Source: Guillardia theta CCMP2712 (taxonomy: Eukaryota; Cryptophyceae; Pyrenomonadales; Geminigeraceae). Taken from it: 64,000 nt of DNA. The DNA is taken from positions 32,041 through 96,040 of the forward strand of contig NW_005434584.1 of NCBI RefSeq assembly GCF_000315625.1, in the 5' to 3' direction. Below the pieces are notes generated by a model. That model was not told where the DNA came from and ran no database searches. It worked only from the letters and a program-made list of their open reading frames with translations. Each line of letters opens with the position of its first letter. Position 1 is the first letter of the stretch. Position numbers and translations under genes: made by a program. This document shows positions 53,374 to 61,100 of the stretch, piece by piece.

Positions 53374-54210
53374 TCAATACAAGTCATGCAGCTGCTTGCA
53401 TTCTTTGCAGCTTGACCGTCTCCGCTCGTGTTTGCATATGCTTCCTCCTCCACAGCCCTTGCACTGTGACCGTCTCCGCGCATGCTCGCATATGCTCCCT
53501 CCTCCGCACTCCTTGCACTGCGATCTCTGCCGCCCATGCGCGCATATGCTTCCTCCTGCGCAGCCCTTGCACTGTGATCGTGTTCTTCCGTGCTCGCAGA
53601 TGCTTCCTCCTCCGCACTGCCTGCATTGCGATCGCCTTCGTTTATGCAGACAAATGCTTCCGCCGCCACATTCTTTGCACCTTGATCTTGCTCTTCCGTG
53701 CTCGCAGATGCTCCATCCTCCGCACTGCCTGCATCGTGAACGCCTCTTCTCATGCGCGCAGATGCTTCCTCCTCCGCACTGTCTACACTGTGATCGTATC
53801 CGACCATGCTCGCAAATGCTCCCTCCATCGCATCTTTTGCAGGATGCGCGATGTAGCCCGTGCTCACAGATGCTTCCTCCCCCGCATTCCTTACAACGTG
53901 ATCGTACCTGACCATGCTTGCATATGCTTCCTCCTCCACAGCCTTTGCATGATGTTCTCTGCCGCCCGTGCTCACATATGCTCCCTCCCCCGCACTCCTT
54001 GCATCGTGACCGGACCTCGCCGTGGTCGCAGATACCTCCTCCATGGCATCCCTTGCATTGCGATCGTACCCTCCCGTGTTCGCATAACGTTCGTCTGACA
54101 AGTCTCTCTTTCTGCGGTCTGCTGCTCCTGCTTTCCTTCTCCTCTCTCCCTCTCTTCTTTCCCTCCCGTTCAGCCATCTCCTCGCCTGGATTTGAAAAAA
54201 AAATAGTCAA
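53374..54210 (-). CDS. Cys/His-rich tandem-repeat protein
   Basis: A 278-residue frame. Residues 1 to about 42 are charged with basic clusters (EGKKRGREEKESRSSRPQKE), which could direct nuclear import. About thirteen 18-residue repeats follow, GGGSICEHGRxRSxCKxC, then a short tail KQLHDLY. The repeated pattern C-x2-C-x5-C-x-H-x6-C may bind zinc. There is no signal peptide. It has a complete N-terminus, unlike the related gene at 1-624. Repeats differ from one another at many silent and replacement positions while Cys and His stay fixed, which argues for selection on the protein. Function unknown; a nucleic-acid-binding role is only a guess. Confidence 0.75.
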   Translation of the reverse strand: MTIFFSNPGEEMAEREGKKRGREEKESRSSRPQKERLVRRTLCEHGRVRSQCKGCHGGGICDHGEVRSRCKECGGGSICEHGRQRTSCKGCGGGSICKHGQVRSRCKECGGGSICEHGLHRASCKRCDGGSICEHGRIRSQCRQCGGGSICAHEKRRSRCRQCGGWSICEHGRARSRCKECGGGSICLHKRRRSQCRQCGGGSICEHGRTRSQCKGCAGGSICAHGRQRSQCKECGGGSICEHARRRSQCKGCGGGSICKHERRRSSCKECKQLHDLY

Positions 54211-54420
54211 AATCTTGATATTTACTCAACAAAGAAAAGACAGCAAAAATAATGTGTTTCAAGGCATTGCTGCCTTTTCTGTGTCCAGCATTTTCCTCTG
54301 AGGCAAACTGTTTCGTGACAACATGCGGGTTGTGCAGCCACTACGACAGCACATAGAGCAACTTCCGTCAGGTGTACAACGAGGTGAGATAATGCTGATC
54401 CGATCTTTGTAGACAATGAA

Positions 54421-54844
54421 TGTCAGAACCTGAATTTATGATACTATGAACCTCATGACTATAAACATCGTAACTAGTGTCAGAACCTGAATTTATGATA
54501 CTATGAACCTCATGACTATAAACATCGTAACTAGTGTCAGAACCTGAATTCATGATACTATGAACCTCATGACTATAAACATCGTAACTAGTGTCAGAAC
54601 CTGAATTCATGATACTATGAACCTCATGACTATAAACATCGTAACTAGTGTCAGAACCTGAATTCATGATACTATGAACTCATGACTATAAACATCGTAA
54701 CTAGTGTCAGAACCTGAATTCATGATACTATGAACCTCATGACTATAAACATCGTAACTAGTGTCAGAACCTGATTTTATGATACTATGAATCTCATGAC
54801 TATAAACATCGTAACTAGTGTCAGAACCTGAATTTATGATACTA
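54421..54844. repeat. 57-bp minisatellite, about 7.5 units
   Basis: The unit TGTCAGAACCTGAATTTATG... repeats at 54,421, 54,478, 54,535, 54,592, 54,649, 54,705, 54,762 and in part at 54,819. One unit has a single-base deletion. The units are almost identical. The length is three times 19, and on the minus strand most units read MNSGSDTSYDVYSHEVHSI, but the deletion breaks the frame. Confidence 0.95.
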
Positions 54845-55067
54845 GCCCATGAAAGGTCGGTCTTGCGAGACGTAAACAGGAATGGATCTCACATCTTTTC
54901 AAGTCTGTAATGTGTTCATGACACCAAACTACATGTACTGATGAGACCAAGAAAGCTCTAACACCAACAAGAACAAGCCTGCTTTCAATCCACAATGTTT
55001 TAAAATAAGGAGTTGGACAAATCAGGAGAAGGTTGAGGAGAACTTGAGCATGGTAGCCTTGAACACC
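54845..55067. other. Intergenic, nothing recognised
   Basis: Short stretch between the minisatellite and the 3' end of copy C. Confidence 0.4.
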
Positions 55068-55073
55068 TTTATT
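55068..55073 (-). promoter_or_regulatory. Possible polyadenylation signal of copy C
   Basis: AATAAA on the minus strand about 83 bp after the copy C stop codon. The position suits a transcript end and suggests that this copy is expressed. Confidence 0.55.
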
Positions 55074-55155
55074 GAAATTTAAGAACGAAAGAAGAAATTC
55101 GGATGGCCTCCCCTTGGAGTGTGAGCTGGGCATGGTATTGAAGCCTTGGCGGTCA

Positions 55156-58100
55156 TCAAGTCATCTCGTCTACCTGCACCTTGACTCGCCCTCGGTACCT
55201 CACGAACTTGTGAGTCAAGAACCCCAGCAGCCCTGCTCCTATCACCCCTCCTACCGCACAACCCACTACTACCCCGACGTTACTCGCGCTCGCTGCTTGC
55301 AATGGAATTTCAGACGCTGCTTTTCCAGTTCCAGCTGGTGTTGTTGTGACATCCGCCGCATGGATAAAAGAGCTGGTGGTAGGAGATGGAGTTGTCTCCA
55401 AAGCCTCCACAACGGTGGAGCTGTTGGAGGAGTTGGAAGTGTTTGATGCAGCAGACGACACGACCATTGAAACTTTGCTCGGCCGGGTCTTCCACAAGAA
55501 GAATCGACTGCTGGATGAAGTGAGGCCGGTCATTTGCCCTCCAAGAGCTCTCGTAGCTACCGTATGGTTCAGATACACCTCAGTCACAGCGGGCCCGAGA
55601 CTGGCAGTGAAGGTCAGCGAGCAGGTGTTGACCTGAGCTCCAGCATAGTCACATCTCGTAACACTCCCGCAGGCGTACACATGTGAGCTTGATAAGTATC
55701 CGCTGCCTCCCGATACCACCGTCACCGAGGTCCCACTGAAGTCGAGGATAGCCGGCTCTCCTCCCTCCAGGCTCGGCTCGGCATAGAGTCGACCGATGCA
55801 GTCTGAGTACACGTTGGCGTTCGTAGCGTGAGTGGTTGCGTAGGTTGACCGCTGAGCGCGGACAATCGTGAGGGTATTTCCAGTGACAGCCGAGACCTTC
55901 ATCACCTCATTGTCAATGCGGATGAAGCTGTTTACCGTGATGTAAGCGACAGCCGCTGTCAGAGATACAGTGACTGTGGTGGTGTCAATCTGTGCTGAGA
56001 GCGTGGCTGGTGACTGCACCCCAGATGCCGCCACTGACTTGATGGAGTAGCCCAAGAAAGGCGAGTAGACCTTGGAAGGAGCCCCCCACACGCTGCCCAG
56101 GCTAGAAGACTGTTGAGTCACCTTGTACGATGCCTTGGTTGTCAAGGTCGACGAAGCAGTCGAGGATAACACGGGGTTTGTGGAGATAGCTGAGGTCCGA
56201 GCCTGCAGGGTCACGGCAATGCTCTCACTACCAACCACGTGATCGCCCAGCATCTGTCCAAAAGAGTCGAGGATGTAGACCGGGCTTGTTCCGTTGATGC
56301 GGTTGGAGCTGCTCTCAAGAACAGGCGAGTTTGGACGCATCAAGTCATATCCGTCCATCCTGTCCTGGTAGTAGAGCGGGTCGGTGCTGTACTTGGCCGG
56401 GTTGTAGATGACAGGGTAGGACAGTGAAGAAACGATCAGGTCCTGGTTCACTCCAAAGGGGGTGAGGGCAGGCGCGAGGTAGTTGAGGGAGAGCACAGGG
56501 GCCTTCTGAAGCTTGGATGGGCTGCTGATCACTGCGATGCCATCGAGGTACAACATCGGGGTAGCATCAGTAGTGCCGGGGTTGGTGATGAGAGGACGTG
56601 CGTACAAGCCAGAGTTGCTGCCTGAGATGGACTGAAGCACGCCAGTCGCCCCGATGATGGTCTCACTCAGGTACTGAGCGCTGATCGACAGCACAATCTC
56701 CGCATTCGCATTGTGCGCGGCAGCCGTGGTACCTTGTTGGCCCCTGGAGACAGTGATGGTGCTTGCAGACTTGTTGAGAGACAAAACGTATATCACCTCC
56801 TGCTCCACGAGGATGTTCGTGCCCTGCGCTGGCAGCGTTCCTGTCTTGCCCGCATTCGGTCCCATCGATATCAACGTGTCAGAGATCGAGAGGTCAGTAT
56901 TCAAGGCAATGGGCAGCAGGGAGACTGTCTCGACGCTCACGGCCGTGTACTCGGCCCCAGACGCGTGCGATGCTGCCTGAGTGTAAGCCTGAGCGCGGAG
57001 AATGGTGAACGAGCCCGTGTTCAAGGCAGTGATCAGCATGATCTCGTTGCCAATCTGAATGTAAGTGTTGGCCGTGAAGCCTCTGGTGGTGAAGACCGGG
57101 AGAGTCGTGGCGGTGGCTGTGATGGAGGCCGAGGTCTTGGCTACTGCAGCCTTGGGGTTGAAGAGTCCCACCAGGGCTGCTGCTGGATGTGACGGAGTCT
57201 CGGTTCCCTCCGCCTGTGTGTATCCTCTGTACACGCTCAGAGTGTTGGCGGTCGTGTCAACGCTCGCTACCAGCATGAACTCGTCATCGACTGCAACGGA
57301 TTCGTCCACGGCAAACCCGCTTGCCGATGCCACATAGATCGTCTCTACCGTACCCGCAACTGACGTCAGGACAGCCTTCTCGAGTGCCGTACCAGGAAAG
57401 AACAAGACGACACTCGCTCCGGGAAAGTGTTGCGACTGGCTGGTACCTCCAAGCGCTCTTTCGCTCACAGTGATCGTGTTGCCGGTCACCGTTCCAATCT
57501 TGAAGATCTCGCTATCAATCAAGATCAAATCTCCTGCCTTGAAAGAGGAGGCGTCCTCCACGGCGAATGAGATACTGGCTGCTGCCCGCACATCGTTAGA
57601 TCTCGATGAGAACAAGCCAGCCTGCTTCAGGCTTCGAGCCGCGATGTTCACGTTCAAGAAGGTCTGAGGCGTCGGTACCGTCGGGTTGGAATAGAAGTGC
57701 TTAGACTCGTACATGAAGTCAACGCCCGTGATCTCTCCCGCATGATTCCTCCAGGTAGACTGATCCACCGACATGTCTCCCGGCCAGAACGACGGGTACG
57801 GCGCAAGGCCGTCCAGGGACTTGCTGTCCTCGAAGAAGATCACCACTGTAGTCGCCCCGCACGATGCCCACGAGAGAGTCACAGGCTGGGTGCCGTACGA
57901 GTACCCGTAGCCGCCGTCAACCACGTATGGGGCATTGGCCTTACGATCCCAGGTGATGGTCGCAGCCCCCTGAGTCTGAGTGGTGGAGAGAGTCATGGTA
58001 GTGGGGTTGAGGTAATACGTCTGTGCTGGGCAGATGTACAACGGAGCAGCAGCTGTCTGCACAGTCGAGACTGACATGCCTCCCTGCAGTTCCGCTGCGA

Positions 58101-61100
58101 CCACCAGGCCAGTCGTAGAGCATGGGGTGCTCCCAACGCTCACAAAGGAGACAGTGGGAGCAGTGATGTATCCCGAGCCCGGGTTGACAGTGCGGACAGC
58201 AAGCTTGTACTGTGCGGCCTGTGCCGGAAGATCAGCGGCTGTGGCTGGACTCTGAGAGAGATAGCTGTCTGCCCTCGTGCTCTCGACGACAAGCTCGACC
58301 TGTGCGGCGACACCCGACATGGACGTCGGAGGCTCTACGACTACCTGAGGTGGTGTGCACATGGCTGACAGGAGGTTCTGAGATGAGACGTAGAAGTTCA
58401 GCGATCCAGTCGATGCCATGAAGCCTCGGTTCCTTCTCGCCGCGTACGCCGTCGACGACGAGTACTGGATGCCAGACTGACCCGAGGATACACGCATCTG
58501 AAGCGTCTTGCGCGTGCGGTAGTCGTTGGCTCCCGGGTTGGTCGCTTGGCAGACCTGGAGGTTGTTTCTGTTGACAGGAGAGAAGAAGGCGTTGGCGTAG
58601 GATGGCTGAGTGCACTGACCATTGAAGCATCCGCTCTCGAGAGTAGCTGTGGCCACGGCCTGTGAGGTGATGGTGCAGGACTTGCAGTCAAATGTAACAG
58701 TGGGAGCAGTGTCGTACCCGTATCCCCCCTGAGTCATGTACACGCCGTCGATGACCAACCCAACGCCCGATGCGAGATTGGTGAGCCGAGTGACGTCGAT
58801 TGCAAAGTACTGGGGAACGCAGTTCCCGTTGGTGCCCGTGTATCCATCCTTCAAGAAGGTTTGGCCATTGTTGGAGTTGAACTTGATGTCGTACACGTAC
58901 GGGATCGAGGCATAGCCCGTTCCTTGCTGAATGACCTGAGAGGTCCTCGATGCGGCGCTGTTGATCTGGATCTGAAGCTGTGCTCCTCCGGCCCTCTCGG
59001 GGTAGGAGAACATCAAGACGATGTTGTCGCACCCGGTCGCTGTCGACAGGGCAGCCCCCTTGTACAGCAAGACGTTCGTGTTCAGGTTTGTAGTGCCCCC
59101 AGAGGAGGTGGTTGTAGGAGGGAACGACCACGTCGGTACACCCTTGGCGGTCGCGTACATGTTGGAGGAGCCCAGCGGCGAGGCAGAGAAGGTCACGGTG
59201 GTGCCTTTGAAGGTGTATCCTGCTCCAGCGCTTGACATGGTCACTCCGGTGACACGCGAGTTCTTGTAGGTAGACTGCTCTCGCTGATATGCCTCGGTCT
59301 TACCATTGGAGCAGGCTTCGTTGAATCCGACCAGCACCGGGGAGTCCATGGCTGACGTGACCGGGTTGACAGTCTTGTACGAGTTGGCAGACGACTGCGT
59401 CACTTGGAGTGGTCGCATTCCTCTGTAGCTAGAGAACGAGGTTGATCCCCCCACAAGCACATCCACGTTCGAGTAGCTCAAGAAGGCCTTTGCAGTCGCA
59501 GCCCCGCAACCTGTGATGGTCACCGATGGTGCTGACGTGTATCCATACCCTCCGTATGTCACGTTGATGGATTGCAGGATGTTGGCCGCTGTGACAGGTA
59601 CTGCCTTCGCTTGCGCAGCTGCTGACACCCCGGACGCGGACACGGTGATCGTCGGGCTCGTGCAGGTTGTACCAGACTTGGTAATGGCAATCGATGCCAC
59701 GTAACCAGAGTTCATCTCGGCTGACCCGCTCGCCGCCGTCTCGAGAGAAAACAAGGAGACAGACGAGAACTCAGACGAGTACAGGCCCGTCAAGGTGTCA
59801 GTCTGCTCTCTGTTCCATTCATACAAGAAGGTGTTGCCTGTTTCGTACCTCATCGCAATGCTCGACGAGAAGTTCTGGGAGATGTACGCCTGCGCCTGAG
59901 CATTGCACGTAGCCGGAAAAGTAACCAAAGGAGCTGATATGTATCCGCTACCTCCGTTCTGGAGTACCACCTGAGACACGCTGTTTCCATTCAGCAACAC
60001 AATGGCTGAGGCTTGCTGGCCTGCATAGGTCAACCCCGTCAGGCCATCAATGTATGATCCGGATGGGTTCGGAGACTCGATATTGACAGTGGTTCCTGAG
60101 GGGCAGTTGTTTCCTTGTACTGCAACCTCAACGCGTCGTACGCCTGAATTTCCCGACAACAAGAAGACTCCGTTGAAGTAGGTCGTCGTCCCCGTGCTGG
60201 TCACACACTGACCGATGAAGCGAGGAGGAGACGTGTATCCGCTCCCCGCGTAAGTGATCTCAAACTTGGACGTGGCCCCAGAGATAAATCGTACCTCCGG
60301 CTTGTTTCCTCCCATGCTCTGAGGACCATCCACATACTTGATGCTGCAGTCTCCTGCGAGCGTTCCGCCGGTTATGACCATCCCCGTCACTCCGTATCCC
60401 TTCACGTACGAGCTCTTGACCGGCAGCGTGGTTGCAAAGTAGTACCTCGTCCTCTCCGCGATAGTCTTGGAAGCGTCGTCGGTGGATCGAGTGATGTAAG
60501 CATTGACGTTCTTGGGATAGGACTTGAACCTGTACCCAGGTATGGTGATCGACACAGACTCGCCAGGCTCCACCCTCGCGCTCTTGGCAACGATCAGCTC
60601 CAACTGGGTGTAGATGGTGTAGGGCTTGTTGGCTATGTCGACGTTCCGTGGCTTGTTGCCGTTCGAGTCGACCACCCAGTACACGCCTCCTGCTCCCTGC
60701 TTGATCAAGTACTCGTTGGACCCGATCATGGCGGTCATTCCTGTGTATCGGCCAACGTTCTCCTTCACATGGATGCTACAGTCGCTCAAGAAAGACGATG
60801 GGAACTCCTGCCCCACAAGGAAGCAAGGGGTCGGCGAGTAGTACGGGTTGTAATCGAGTATCGTCTGGGTGATAATATTCTGGTTGGCCGTAGACATGAT
60901 CACTTCAAACACTGGTGCTGTCGTCTGAGTAACCCCAGTAGGCGCGGCCGACAAGAACACTGATGGGATGGTCACGTACCCGCTGCCCTGGCTGGTTACG
61001 CTGACTGTGGCTACCGACATGAACAGGTTGAGGGTGGGGGGGGTGGTTCCAGTACAAGTTGCAGTAGGAAAGCTCGTGTACAACCCGGGATTGGTGATCT

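Noticed and set aside
53351-53911. Plus-strand frames rich in His/Leu/Pro over the second Cys/His-repeat gene
   Set aside because: Same cause: antisense shadow of in-frame 54-bp repeats.
54421-54844. CRISPR array
   Set aside because: Units are contiguous and identical with no variable spacers, and the DNA is eukaryotic.
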